DNA of 64,000 nucleotides from positions 2,704,032 to 2,768,031 of the forward strand of contig CANMKS010000001.1 in assembly GCA_947498645.1 (NCBI GenBank), written 5' to 3'. The notes beneath the pieces were generated by a model. It was not told where the DNA came from. It saw nothing but the letters and a program-made list of their open reading frames with translations, and did no database searches. This DNA is from an uncultured Paracoccaceae bacterium (GTDB lineage Bacteria > Pseudomonadota > Alphaproteobacteria > Rhodobacterales > Rhodobacteraceae). This document shows positions 1 through 8,439 of this stretch, one piece after another (the stretch's first letter is position 1; every line of letters begins with the position of its first letter). The translations under genes were made by a program, and so were the position numbers.

Positions 1-170
1 TGATCCTTACCCATGCCAACGCCCATGCCCGGCCACATCTTTGTGCCGCGCTGACGCATGATGATGTTACCGGCGATAACTTCTTCGCCGCCGAATTTTT
101 TGACGCCAAGACGACGACCGGCTGAGTCGCGTCCGTTACGGGATGAACCGCCTGCTTTTTTATGTGCCAT
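1..170 (-). CDS. rpmA: 50S ribosomal protein L27, 3' part cut by the window edge
   Basis: L27 is a structural protein of the large ribosomal subunit located near the peptidyl-transferase centre. The minus-strand reading starts with ATG at 170 and gives [20 protein letters not shown], the classic L27 N-terminus, followed by LGVKKFGGE and the [13 protein letters not shown] segment. About 56 residues are present; the rest lies beyond position 1. It follows rplU by 11 bp, the usual rplU-rpmA arrangement, so the two are co-transcribed. Identification is secure. Confidence 0.97.
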   Translation of the reverse strand, partial: MAHKKAGGSSRNGRDSAGRRLGVKKFGGEEVIAGNIIMRQRGTKMWPGMGVGMGKD

Positions 171-181
171 CTGGTCTCTCC

Positions 182-865
182 TTAACCTTTAGCGAGTTCA
201 GCAGCTTGCTTGAGCCACTCATCGCGGTCGATACGACCCTTGAAATTCAGTTTCTCGTCCATATCAGCCACATCTTCCGGCGTCCATGCGGCGATCTGCG
301 CGAATGTTGTCACACCTTCGGCGTGCAGCTTCTTGACGATGACGGGGCCAACACCGCTGATCTTGCTCAGATCGTCAGCTGCGTCGGTTTTTGGTGCCGC
401 TTTCGCCTTTGGTGCTGCCTTTGGCTTTTCAGCTTTCGGCGCTGCGTCTGCCTTGGGTGCCGCTTTCTTTGGCGCTGCCTTTTTCGCGGCAGGCTTTGCA
501 GATGGTGCAGCAACAACGCCCGCACCGGATACCGCTGCCATCACGCCGGATTTGTCAGCGCCTTTTTCAAGGATGTCCGCAATACGCACCAATGTCAGTT
601 GCTGACGGTGGCCTTTCTTGCGCTGGCTGCCGTGCTTACGGCGACGCTTGACGAAGTTGATCGTCTTTTCGCCTTTGATCTGGTCAATCACTTCGGCCTG
701 GACGCCAGCGCCCGCAACCAAAGGTGTGCCCACTGTGGAGCCGACCATGAGAATCTCGTTGAATTGGATTTTGTCGCCAGCATTTGCTGCCAGCTTTTCG
801 ACACGCAAGACGTCGCCAGAGGCCACTTTGTACTGCTTGCCGCCGGTTTTGAGAACCGCAAACAT
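182..865 (-). CDS. rplU: 50S ribosomal protein L21 with C-terminal Ala/Lys linker and helix-hairpin-helix extension
   Basis: L21 binds 23S rRNA in the large subunit. The first ~100 residues are a normal L21 fold (start [18 protein letters not shown], then the basic [16 protein letters not shown] stretch). L21 is normally ~100 residues; here 227. Residues ~115-165 are a low-complexity Ala/Lys/Pro linker, and residues ~167-227 form a second domain ([20 protein letters not shown], then [19 protein letters not shown]) resembling the helix-hairpin-helix module found at the end of L21 in many Rhodobacterales. First gene of rplU-rpmA, transcribed from the promoter at 991-1019. Confidence 0.96.
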   Translation of the reverse strand: MFAVLKTGGKQYKVASGDVLRVEKLAANAGDKIQFNEILMVGSTVGTPLVAGAGVQAEVIDQIKGEKTINFVKRRRKHGSQRKKGHRQQLTLVRIADILEKGADKSGVMAAVSGAGVVAAPSAKPAAKKAAPKKAAPKADAAPKAEKPKAAPKAKAAPKTDAADDLSKISGVGPVIVKKLHAEGVTTFAQIAAWTPEDVADMDEKLNFKGRIDRDEWLKQAAELAKG

Positions 866-990
866 TTGATCTTCCTTTGTTTTCCGCGTCTCTGAGGCCC
901 CGGATCGTTCCGGCGTTTGTTACCTGTGGACTGCGCGCCCTTGGGCGTAATTTCGCATATGTCCCCGCAAGACCCTTGCAGAGATGGCGC

Positions 991-1019
991 TATATCTGAC
1001 CAATGCCTTTATAAGTCAA
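991..1019 (-). promoter_or_regulatory. Sigma-70-type promoter for rplU-rpmA
   Basis: On the minus strand TTGACT (plus positions 1014-1019) is followed after exactly 17 bp by GATATA (991-996). This is a near-consensus housekeeping promoter pointing at rplU, leaving a leader of about 120 nt. It lies only ~25 bp upstream of the divergent lipoprotein gene at 1043. No transcript data; call by sequence only. Confidence 0.65.
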
Positions 1020-1042
1020 CCCAAAAGAAGGTTAGAAAACCC

Positions 1043-1390
1043 ATGCGCTGGCCCGTGACTGCTGTCCTCCTGCTCGCCGCCTGTTCCAATGAGGCCAATC
1101 ACCTTGGCAACCCGCTGATGCTGCCTGTGTCCGGGATCAGCACCGTGATCGGGAATGCCGTCTATGAAAAACGGCGCGGTCAGGTCGAACTTATCGTCAA
1201 ATCCAACTACGACACGATCCGCAAAGAGATCAGCGCCGGTGGAGGGCCCGCATTGACCAAGGCCATGGATGCCGCAGGCATTCCGCTGTCTGAGCGCCCT
1301 GCCCGCATTATCCAACTGCAATCGGACATTGGCATCTACAATGCCAGCCCCGGCGCGCTTGTGACGGCTTTGATGGTCTACGGCGGCTAG
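1043..1390 (+). CDS. Putative lipoprotein of unknown function (115 aa)
   Basis: The product begins MRWPVTAVLLLAACSNEAN: a short hydrophobic signal ending in the lipobox LLAAC, so Cys15 should be lipidated and the protein anchored in the envelope. An in-frame ATG exists further upstream at 917, but it would place the signal sequence internally, so 1043 is preferred. The mature part contains a conserved-looking IGNAVYEKRRGQVELIVK segment and is otherwise unrecognised. Its stop codon shares CTAG with the stop of the convergent lipoprotein gene at 1387-1791. Function unknown. Confidence 0.75.
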   Translation: MRWPVTAVLLLAACSNEANHLGNPLMLPVSGISTVIGNAVYEKRRGQVELIVKSNYDTIRKEISAGGGPALTKAMDAAGIPLSERPARIIQLQSDIGIYNASPGALVTALMVYGG

Positions 1391-1791
1391 AACCCTGCCA
1401 GCAGTGAATCACGCTTCGCAACCAGATCCCAGAACGCCTTGGACTTCGAGATTTCATCAGCAACATCAGCCGGAATACCGCGTGCAATCATCCGATCATA
1501 CAAAGTCTGCGGATAGCCGGGCGTCACAGGTGGCACGCTGACCATGGCATTGATGTCAGCCGGGATGCTTGCGGCCTCTGGCGGGCATCCGCGTGTGGGG
1601 CTGCCGCTCAAGGCACGCCCGTCCGCCTCTAGCTTTAGCTGGGCTGCGAAATAAATCGTGCATTCAGCGGCCAAAAGCTGGGCCTGTCGCGGATCATCCG
1701 CTGGCAAGTCAGGCTGCGGCGGGATTGCAGCTGTCTGATCACAGGCCGCGAGCAGGCCAAGGGCGAGAATAGCATGTTTGATAGAAGGCAC
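1387..1791 (-). CDS. Putative lipoprotein of unknown function (134 aa)
   Basis: Starts MPSIKHAILALGLLAACDQTAA, a typical signal with lipobox LLAAC, predicting a lipid-anchored envelope protein. The mature chain has two further Cys (AAECTIYF and RGCPPE) that could form a disulfide, and ends with an acidic/basic helix-like region (ARGIPADVADEISKSKAFWD). No family recognised. Converges tail to tail on the lipoprotein gene at 1043-1390, sharing a 4-bp CTAG over both stops. It may be functionally unrelated to that gene. Confidence 0.75.
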   Translation of the reverse strand: MPSIKHAILALGLLAACDQTAAIPPQPDLPADDPRQAQLLAAECTIYFAAQLKLEADGRALSGSPTRGCPPEAASIPADINAMVSVPPVTPGYPQTLYDRMIARGIPADVADEISKSKAFWDLVAKRDSLLAGF

Positions 1792-1862
1792 CGGGAGAAA
1801 TCCTTGTGGTCTGTAATTTCAGCGGCAGAATACCGTGCCGGTCACGCTTGCCAAGACCCGAC

Positions 1863-2696
1863 CTAAAGTTCCTGACTGATCATGAAACGTGATGCAGCCA
1901 GACCAAGCGCGCGCGAGATATCATCAAACATCCCGTTGAACGCAATAAACAGGGCATCCGTCATCTCTTTGCCTGCCTCAGACTTTGAAAACGCGATGTA
2001 TGTCTGAAGATCCGCGTCAGACAGCGGCTGATAGGCCAGCAGCAAGAACGAATAGGCCCATTCGGTTGTCGAATTGCGGATATCGGCCTCTTGCGCCCAG
2101 ACATCCTGCAATGCGGTTTCTGCTGTGACACCCGCCGGCATCGCCCCACCGTCGATCAGGCCAACATAAAAGGCATAGCTGGAGTTCAGCGCGCCAACGA
2201 CATTGCCGTCGATCAGGTCATTGACCGCGATGAACTCGGTCACCATGGCATACCGGGGCGTTTCATCCATCGCAGCAAGGGCAGCATAGTCATTGCTTGC
2301 CTGCTCAACCGCGTCATCCAACATCGCGCGGCGTGCGCTGACCTCAAGGTTGATGATGGTCCGCCCCGGCTCTGACGTAAAAAACGCCAGCATCGCATCC
2401 ACGTCAGCACCATCAAGCGCTTCGCCCAACGCACCGCGCACTTCTTCGTGCATCATCTCGGTGTCATAGATCTGGGACACGGCCGCTGCCCATTCAGGGG
2501 ATGCCCCACCCGGCAGCATATCAGCGGCCAGCGTGTCGCCGTAATCCAGCCCTTCCTCGCGCATAATATGAAGCGTCTCTGCCAGAGCCAGCGCATCAAA
2601 AAGTGCGTCGACACGTTCATCACCCGCCCCTTGCGCCCAAAGCGGGGTGGACGACATCAGAAACGTTGCCGTGATAGCGGTCAGAGTGCGTAACAT
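1863..2696 (-). CDS. Secreted DUF2059-family protein
   Basis: 277 residues with a cleavable signal peptide (MLRTLTAITATFLMSSTPLWAQG, cleavage near residue 21), so periplasmic or exported. The mature protein is an all-helical sequence with two similar halves: each contains an 'F-x-S-x-x-G' type segment (AFFTSEPGRTI near residue 110; AFSKSEAGKEM near 245), as seen in DUF2059 proteins. The role of this family is not established. Isolated gene: the lipoprotein gene downstream is 71 bp away and tRNA-Ser lies upstream on the other strand. Confidence 0.72.
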   Translation of the reverse strand: MLRTLTAITATFLMSSTPLWAQGAGDERVDALFDALALAETLHIMREEGLDYGDTLAADMLPGGASPEWAAAVSQIYDTEMMHEEVRGALGEALDGADVDAMLAFFTSEPGRTIINLEVSARRAMLDDAVEQASNDYAALAAMDETPRYAMVTEFIAVNDLIDGNVVGALNSSYAFYVGLIDGGAMPAGVTAETALQDVWAQEADIRNSTTEWAYSFLLLAYQPLSDADLQTYIAFSKSEAGKEMTDALFIAFNGMFDDISRALGLAASRFMISQEL

Positions 2697-2832
2697 CGGG
2701 GCTGCCTTGCGATCATCTACCTTACAAAGCTAAGTTGCCGCCGCCCCAATGCCAAGGCCAGTCACACGATTGGCAGACCGGATGATTTTGCCTTGCGCCG
2801 CGGATCACAGCACAGTACCACGCGCGCACCGC

Positions 2833-2922
2833 GGAGAGGTGCCGGAGTGGTCGAACGGGGCGGTCTCGAAAACCGTTGTGGGTGCAAGCCTACCCAGGGT
2901 TCGAATCCCTGTCTCTCCGCCA
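2833..2922 (+). tRNA. tRNA-Ser (anticodon CGA)
   Basis: A 90-nt class II tRNA with encoded CCA (2920-2922). The acceptor stem GGAGAGG pairs with TCTCTCC, the anticodon stem GCGGT/ACCGT encloses the loop CTCGAAA giving anticodon CGA (reads UCG), and there is a long variable arm followed by GGTTCGAATCC in the T arm. All arms expected of tRNA-Ser are present. Confidence 0.95.
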
Positions 2923-2996
2923 TGATCCCGATAGGCTGCTACCTCTGACTTGCACCCAGGTCCAAAACCGACATCTTGCGTCGTGAATTCGGTCTA

Positions 2997-3045
2997 GACA
3001 GACCTGTCCCAATAAAAGCAACCTTCTGGACAATACTGTACAGAA
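2997..3045. promoter_or_regulatory. Two tandem dyad operators upstream of the GcvT/MttB/TetR operon
   Basis: Site 1 (2997-3008) reads GACA-GACC-TGTC. Site 2 (core 3029-3040) reads GACA-ATAC-TGTA and sits inside a 22-bp imperfect palindrome (3024-3045, arms starting TTCTG and ending CAGAA, 18 of 22 positions symmetric). The two centres are 32 bp apart, about three helical turns, so a dimer on each would lie on the same DNA face. Site 2 ends 21 bp before the preferred start codon. The obvious candidate binder is the TetR-family protein encoded at the end of this operon (7009-7677); that link is inference. Confidence 0.6.
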
Positions 3046-3066
3046 TGGCGGATGAAGGAACAGGAC

Positions 3067-5481
3067 ATGAAGTCACATTATCAGGCTGTGGTGATTGGTG
3101 GTGGTGTGGTGGGCACGTCTGTTCTCTATCACCTTGCGAAATTCGGCTGGAAAGATGTCTGCCTGATTGAACGCTCGGTCCTGACGGCGGGGTCCAGTTG
3201 GCACGCAGCTGGTGGCATACACGCGCTGAACGCGGACCCGAATATCGCCAGCCTACAGGCCTATACCATTGATCTGCTCAGCCAGATTGAGGAAGAATCG
3301 GGCCAGAACATCGGCCTGCATATGACCGGGGGCATCACCTTGGCTGGCACGCCTGACCGCTGGGAATGGCTGCAATCGGCCTATCGCACCTTCCAATCAA
3401 TCGGGATTGACGATTGCCGCCTGATCACCCCCGCGGAAGCCAAAGAGCTGTGCCCGATCATGTCAACGGACGGCATTCTGGGCGGCATGTGGGCGGACCG
3501 CGAAGGCTATATCGACACCACGGGCACTGTGCACGCCTATGCCGGTGCGGCCAAGAAACGCGGGGCCGAGATTATCGAGCATAATCGCGTATTGGAACTG
3601 CGCCAGACGGCGGGTGGCTGGGACGTTGTTACCGAAAAGGGCACGATCCATACCGAACATGTTGTCAACGCGGCAGGCCTTTGGGCCAAGCAGGTCGGTC
3701 GCATGGCAGGCATCGAGTTGCCGGTCAGCCCGCTCAACCACCATTACCTTATTTCCGATACCATCCCTGAGCTGGAAGAGTTGGATTTTGAAGTGCCGAT
3801 GACCGTGGACCTCGAAGGGTTCACCTACATGCGGCAGGATCAGAAAGGTATCCTGCTTGGGATCTATGAGATTGATCACCAGCATTGGAACATGGACGGC
3901 GCGCCGTGGGATTATGGGTTTGAGTTGCAACAGGAAGACCCTGACAGGATCGAAAAGGAACTGATCCTGGGGTTCGAACGCTACCCTGCCCTGCAAGAGG
4001 TCGGCGTCAAGACATGGGTGAATGGTGCCTTCACATTCTCACCTGATGGCAACCCATTGGTTGGCCCGGTACGCGGCAAGCCCGGTTACTGGTGCGCCTG
4101 CGCTGTCATGGCGGGTTTCCTTCAGGGGGGCGGTGTAGGCAAATCGCTGGCCGAATGGATGATCCATGGTGAGCCCGAGGCCGATGTTTTTGGCATGGAT
4201 GTTGCCCGCTACGGCGATTTTGCCGAAAACAAGCAGTTCATCAAGGAAACCACTGGCCAGTTCTACACCCGCCGTTTCGTAATGACCTATCCCAACGAAC
4301 AGCTTCCCGCAGGCCGTCCGATGAAGATGGCGCCGGCCTATGCTGACATGACGGCGGCAGGGTGTCAGTGGGGGGCAAGCTGGGGGCTGGAAGTGCCGCT
4401 CTACTTTGCGCCAACGCCTGACTTTGAGGAAAAACCATCGCTCAAACGCTCCAATGCGCACGAGTTTGTCGCGGCAGAATGCAAGAATGTCCGCGAAAAT
4501 GTAGGGCTTTTGGACATCTCCGGTTTTTCCAGATTTGAGGTATCCGGCGCCGGAGCAGAGGCGTGGTTGGATCGCGTCATGGCCTCTGCGCTGCCAAAGC
4601 CGGGGCGTGCAAAACTGGCGCCGATGCTGTCGCCAGAGGGCCGCCTGAAAGGCGATCTGACCCTGTTCAACTGGGGGAACGGAACTTATTGGATCATGGG
4701 GTCGTATTACCTGCGCGAGTGGCACATGCGCTGGTTCCACGACGACATCGGCGATGACGTGCAGGTGCAGGACATCTCTGACGCGATTGTGGGTTTCTCG
4801 CTTGCCGGGCCGAACAGCCGCAAGGTGCTGGAAAAGCTGACAGATGGGGATATCGGCGCCCTGCCCTTCATGGGGTGTGGTGATTTTGATATTGGTCTGC
4901 ACAAGGTCAAGATCGGGCGCCTGTCTGTGGCCGGTGAATTGGGCTACGAAATCCATTGCCCGGCGGTCCATCACATCGCCCTGCGCAAGTTGCTGCTTGA
5001 GGCCGGTGCAGACCTTGGCATTGGCGAATATGGCTTTAACGCATTGCTGTCGCTGCGCCTTGAAAAGAGCTTTGGCATCTGGAGCGCGGAATTCACACAA
5101 GCCTATACTGCCGCACAAACCGGCATGGACCGCTGGATTGCCTGGGACAAGGGCGATTTCGTCGGGAAAGACGCGGCCATGAAAGAGCGCGACGGCAATG
5201 GTCCCGCACAGCAACTTGTCACACTCCATGTGGCGGCAGAAGACGCGGATGCAAGCGGGTACGAGCCGATCTGGAAAGACGGCAAGCGCGTTGGATTTGT
5301 GACCTCTGGCGGCTACGGGCACACGACAGATATGTCACTGGCCATGGCGATGGTCGATCGTGACCTGGCCAGGGAAGGCACCGAACTGACCGTCCATATC
5401 GTCGGTGTCGCGCGTCAATGCACGGTCATTGCCCCCTCACCCTATGACCCGCAAGGTCTGGCGATGCGGGGCCGGGCGTGA
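3067..5481 (+). CDS. FAD-dependent dehydrogenase fused to GcvT domain (dimethylglycine/sarcosine dehydrogenase type)
   Basis: Predicted to oxidatively demethylate an N-methylated amine and pass the methyl carbon to tetrahydrofolate. Residues ~1-370 are a DAO-type FAD domain with dinucleotide motif VVIGGGVVGTSV near the N-terminus and LTAGSSWHAAG, whose His is the covalent FAD attachment site in dimethylglycine dehydrogenases. A linker follows, then a GcvT aminomethyltransferase domain (~430-700) and GcvT C-terminal domain (~715-800). The ATG at 3067 has a GAAGGA Shine-Dalgarno 8 bp upstream and is preferred to an ATG at 3052, which lacks one. The stop overlaps the start of the MttB-like gene by 4 bp. 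The substrate (dimethylglycine, sarcosine or another N-methyl compound) is not decidable from sequence. Confidence 0.85.
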   Translation: MKSHYQAVVIGGGVVGTSVLYHLAKFGWKDVCLIERSVLTAGSSWHAAGGIHALNADPNIASLQAYTIDLLSQIEEESGQNIGLHMTGGITLAGTPDRWEWLQSAYRTFQSIGIDDCRLITPAEAKELCPIMSTDGILGGMWADREGYIDTTGTVHAYAGAAKKRGAEIIEHNRVLELRQTAGGWDVVTEKGTIHTEHVVNAAGLWAKQVGRMAGIELPVSPLNHHYLISDTIPELEELDFEVPMTVDLEGFTYMRQDQKGILLGIYEIDHQHWNMDGAPWDYGFELQQEDPDRIEKELILGFERYPALQEVGVKTWVNGAFTFSPDGNPLVGPVRGKPGYWCACAVMAGFLQGGGVGKSLAEWMIHGEPEADVFGMDVARYGDFAENKQFIKETTGQFYTRRFVMTYPNEQLPAGRPMKMAPAYADMTAAGCQWGASWGLEVPLYFAPTPDFEEKPSLKRSNAHEFVAAECKNVRENVGLLDISGFSRFEVSGAGAEAWLDRVMASALPKPGRAKLAPMLSPEGRLKGDLTLFNWGNGTYWIMGSYYLREWHMRWFHDDIGDDVQVQDISDAIVGFSLAGPNSRKVLEKLTDGDIGALPFMGCGDFDIGLHKVKIGRLSVAGELGYEIHCPAVHHIALRKLLLEAGADLGIGEYGFNALLSLRLEKSFGIWSAEFTQAYTAAQTGMDRWIAWDKGDFVGKDAAMKERDGNGPAQQLVTLHVAAEDADASGYEPIWKDGKRVGFVTSGGYGHTTDMSLAMAMVDRDLAREGTELTVHIVGVARQCTVIAPSPYDPQGLAMRGRA

Positions 5482-7007
5482 CCGAACACACCAAACGCAA
5501 AGGGCGACGCGGGCGCGGGAACGCGCCTGCCTCACACCGCGCGGTCAACTACCGGCAATTGCGCAATCCGTTTCCACCGATGAACGTGTTCTCTGCCGAT
5601 GAGATCGCGAATATGCATCAGACCGCGCTGCGGACGCTGGAAGAGCTGGGGATGAAAGTCCTGCTGCCCTCGGCACGCGCGGTCTTTGCCACGGCTGGCG
5701 CACGGGTAGACGATGAAATGGTCTATATCGGGCGCGACCTGATCGAAGCAGCACTTGCCTCTGCGCCAAAATCATTCACCTGCAAGGCCGGTGCCTCCCA
5801 TCGCGATTTTCAGATGGAATTGGGCGCGTTGACCTTTCAACCCGGCGCAGGCGCACCAAATTGCACCGACCTCAAACGCGGACGGCGGGCGGGTTCGGGC
5901 AGTGATTTCCGCGAATTGATCCAGCTGACTCATCATTTTGATGTGTTCCAGATGGTATCACCTCTTGTTGAACCGCAGGATATCGCGACCAATCTGCGCC
6001 ATTACTTCACGGTCGAGGCGCAGCTGACCCTCACTGACAAGTTCCCCTTCTTTTTCTCGCGCGGCACACCGCAGGTGATGGACAGTTTCGAAATGCTACA
6101 GGATTTCCGTGGCTTATCGGACGAAGCTTTTGCCGCTGAGCCACATAGTTATACGATCATCAACACCAACAGCCCGCGCACCTTGGACATTCCGATGGCG
6201 CAAGGCCTTATTGATTTTGCCAAGGCGCGGCAGTTGTCCATCATCACGCCGTTCACCCTCATGGGAGCGATGGCGCCTATCACAGTCGCCGGGGCCATCA
6301 CGCTGAGCCATGCCGAAGTGCTGGCCGCCCTCACCCTGACGCAACTCGTCAATCCCGGCGCACCGGTTTGCTATGGCACGTTTACATCGAATGTGGACAT
6401 GAAATCAGGCGCACCCGCCTTTGGCACGCCGGCGCATTTTCAGGCATCCTTGGCGGCAGGCCAGATGGCACGGTTTCTCGGGTTGCCATGGCGCAGCGCG
6501 GCGGGGTCGGCCTCTAATGCAAACGATGTTCAGGCGGCCAACGAAAACCAGTTCGGGTTATGGGGTTGCCTGATGGCCGGGGCGTCCGTGATCATCCACT
6601 CCGCAGGTTGGCTCGAAGGCGGTTTGTCGGTGTCCTACGAAAAGCTGATCTGCGATGCGGAAGTGCTGAACATGGTGGCCGAGTTGTGCGCAGGGCGTGC
6701 GGCAGGTGCGGACGAGATCGGCTTTGATGCCATGGCCGAAGTTGACCCAAGCGAGCATTTCTTTGCCACAACCCAGACAATGGCACGCTACAACACCGAA
6801 TTCTATGAACCGATCGTGCATGACTACGCCAACTTCGGCACATGGACGGAACGGGGCAGCATCGACACCTCGACCCGCGCCACGGCCGTCTGGGAAAAGA
6901 TACTGGAAGACGACGAGCGGCCGGACGTGGACCCCGACAAGGTTGCCGCACTTCATGCCTATATCGCCAAACGCACCGCCGCAGGTGGCGCACCGCCGGA
7001 GAGTTAG
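5478..7007 (+). CDS. MttB-like trimethylamine/betaine methyltransferase family protein, non-pyrrolysine
   Basis: The 509-residue product has the MttB superfamily pattern along its length, including GSASNANDVQAANENQFG and the following GASVIIHSAGWLEGGLSVSYEKL block. Family members move a methyl group from a quaternary amine to a corrinoid protein. No in-frame TAG interrupts the gene, so it belongs to the pyrrolysine-free branch, whose studied members act on glycine betaine-type substrates. GTG start at 5478 overlaps the previous stop as GTGA. Coupling to a GcvT-type dehydrogenase suggests stepwise demethylation of an N-methyl compound. No corrinoid-binding partner gene is in this operon, so the methyl acceptor is unclear. 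Confidence 0.85.
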   Translation: MTEHTKRKGRRGRGNAPASHRAVNYRQLRNPFPPMNVFSADEIANMHQTALRTLEELGMKVLLPSARAVFATAGARVDDEMVYIGRDLIEAALASAPKSFTCKAGASHRDFQMELGALTFQPGAGAPNCTDLKRGRRAGSGSDFRELIQLTHHFDVFQMVSPLVEPQDIATNLRHYFTVEAQLTLTDKFPFFFSRGTPQVMDSFEMLQDFRGLSDEAFAAEPHSYTIINTNSPRTLDIPMAQGLIDFAKARQLSIITPFTLMGAMAPITVAGAITLSHAEVLAALTLTQLVNPGAPVCYGTFTSNVDMKSGAPAFGTPAHFQASLAAGQMARFLGLPWRSAAGSASNANDVQAANENQFGLWGCLMAGASVIIHSAGWLEGGLSVSYEKLICDAEVLNMVAELCAGRAAGADEIGFDAMAEVDPSEHFFATTQTMARYNTEFYEPIVHDYANFGTWTERGSIDTSTRATAVWEKILEDDERPDVDPDKVAALHAYIAKRTAAGGAPPES

Positions 7008-7008
7008 G

Positions 7009-7677
7009 ATGAACCGCACCACCCCAGTTTTGGACCGGAACAACCCTGAAAAGGAACCCCTTGGCGGGCATACCAAGGTGACGCGCGATGACTGGTTGAA
7101 CATTGCACGTGATATTCTGGTCAATGATGGCGTCGCAGAGATCAAAGTCCTCAGGATGGCCGAACTTCTGGGGGTCTCGCGGTCCAGCTTTTACTGGTAT
7201 TTCAAGAACCGCAAGGATCTGCTGAACGCCCTTCTGGATGAATGGAGCAACCGAAACACGGCCCGGCTCGTGGCCCATTGCGGGCGCGATGCCAAAAACA
7301 TTTCCGCGGCGCTGTGCAACTTCTTTCAGTGCTTTGTGAACCCTGCAATCTTTGATACGCGGCTTGATTTTGCAGTGCGCGAATGGGCGCGGCGCGATCC
7401 CGGTTTGCGCGAACGGATTGACGGGGCCGATGGCACGCGGATCGCTGCGGTTGTGGCGATGTATGCACGGCACGGATTTGATCCCGTGGATGCTGATGCG
7501 CGCGGGCGCATCCTCTATTTCATGCAGTTGGGCTATCACGCGCTGGAAGCGACCGAACCGATGGCAGAGCGCATGTCACGCATGGTGCCGTATATGCGCG
7601 GTTTTTTGGGGCAGGAACCCGACCAGCAGGCTATAGACGATTTCTTTGCCTATATCGCAGAGAATGATCTGCGCTAA
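7009..7677 (+). CDS. TetR/AcrR family transcriptional regulator
   Basis: 222 residues. An N-terminal TetR helix-turn-helix is clear at ~25-70 (WLNIARDILVNDGVAEIKVL, then MAELLGVSRSSFYWYFKNRKDLLNALL), followed by a helical ligand-binding domain. The ATG at 7009 starts 1 bp after the MttB-like stop, so the gene is the third of that operon. Probable local regulator of the operon, with the two GACA-N4-TGT dyads upstream as candidate operators. Its stop shares CTAA with the stop of the convergent anbu gene. Confidence 0.88.
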   Translation: MNRTTPVLDRNNPEKEPLGGHTKVTRDDWLNIARDILVNDGVAEIKVLRMAELLGVSRSSFYWYFKNRKDLLNALLDEWSNRNTARLVAHCGRDAKNISAALCNFFQCFVNPAIFDTRLDFAVREWARRDPGLRERIDGADGTRIAAVVAMYARHGFDPVDADARGRILYFMQLGYHALEATEPMAERMSRMVPYMRGFLGQEPDQQAIDDFFAYIAENDLR

Positions 7678-8408
7678 AGCTTGTAGGCTGGCAATTGTTG
7701 AAACGCCGATTTCAACGCATCACCCCAGCCATCCGAAATGGCCTGATAAATCGGATCGTTGTCTTCGATGCGACGGGTGCGATCGGGGTCAAAACTGTCG
7801 GTCTGGTAGACTTGAAGATCAAACGGCAAGCCTACGGAAAGATTTGATTTTACCGTGGAATCAAACGATACTAAAAGCAACTTTACCGCGTCTTCAAAGC
7901 TCATGTCGGGGTCATAGGCGCGCACCAGAATGGGTTTGCCATACTTCGTCTCGCCGATCTGAAAGAACGGCGTATCCCCTGTGATCTCGATGAAGTTTCC
8001 CTGCGGGTAGATCAGGAAAATCGTGGGCTTGCCCTCGCCGATCTGGCCGCCAACGATCACAGAGGCCGAAAACTGGTCTGCGGCCTCCTGCCCGTCGTCG
8101 CCGGTGCTTTCTGCGATCACCTCTTTCAGGGTTGCACCGACCAAGCGGGCCACCTGAAACATGGTGTCTTGCCTGAGGATACTGGGATCACGGTCTTCGG
8201 CAGCTTTTGAGCGTTCCTCAAGCAGGCTGATCATTGATTGGGTGGTGGCCAGATTGCCTGCGGTCATGATCGTGATCACCCGCTCGCCCGGCACAGACCA
8301 TGTGAACATCTTCTTGCTGACTGCAAAGTTGTCTACGCCGGCGCTTGTCCGTGTGTCGGACATGAAAACAAGCCCGTTATTCAGCCGCAGGCCAATGCAA
8401 TAGGTCAT
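7674..8408 (-). CDS. Anbu, proteasome beta-subunit-like peptidase
   Basis: Ntn-hydrolase of the Anbu (ancestral beta subunit) family, related to HslV and proteasome beta subunits and cytoplasmic. It starts MTYCIGLRLNNGLVFMSDTR; removal of Met would expose Thr2 as nucleophile, with Asp18 in MSDTR and Lys32/33 in SKKMF at the expected spacings. Length 244 aa is normal for the family. It is the last gene of a four-gene operon with transglutaminase, alpha-E and circularly permuted ATP-grasp genes, the conserved Anbu neighbourhood proposed from comparative genomics to make and process a peptide or peptide tag. No AAA+ unfoldase gene is nearby. Physiological substrate unknown. Confidence 0.9.
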   Translation of the reverse strand: MTYCIGLRLNNGLVFMSDTRTSAGVDNFAVSKKMFTWSVPGERVITIMTAGNLATTQSMISLLEERSKAAEDRDPSILRQDTMFQVARLVGATLKEVIAESTGDDGQEAADQFSASVIVGGQIGEGKPTIFLIYPQGNFIEITGDTPFFQIGETKYGKPILVRAYDPDMSFEDAVKLLLVSFDSTVKSNLSVGLPFDLQVYQTDSFDPDRTRRIEDNDPIYQAISDGWGDALKSAFQQLPAYKL

Positions 8409-8439
8409 CGAATCTTACCTTAGGGGTCTTGGCGGCAAC

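Noticed and set aside
4039-5322. 427-residue open frame on the minus strand inside the GcvT-fused dehydrogenase gene
   Set aside because: Shadow frame of a high-GC gene: the plus-strand product is a full-length recognised enzyme, while this frame resembles no family and has no ribosome site.
5478-7007. Pyrrolysine-containing trimethylamine methyltransferase
   Set aside because: No in-frame TAG occurs in the 509-codon frame, so it belongs to the pyrrolysine-free branch.
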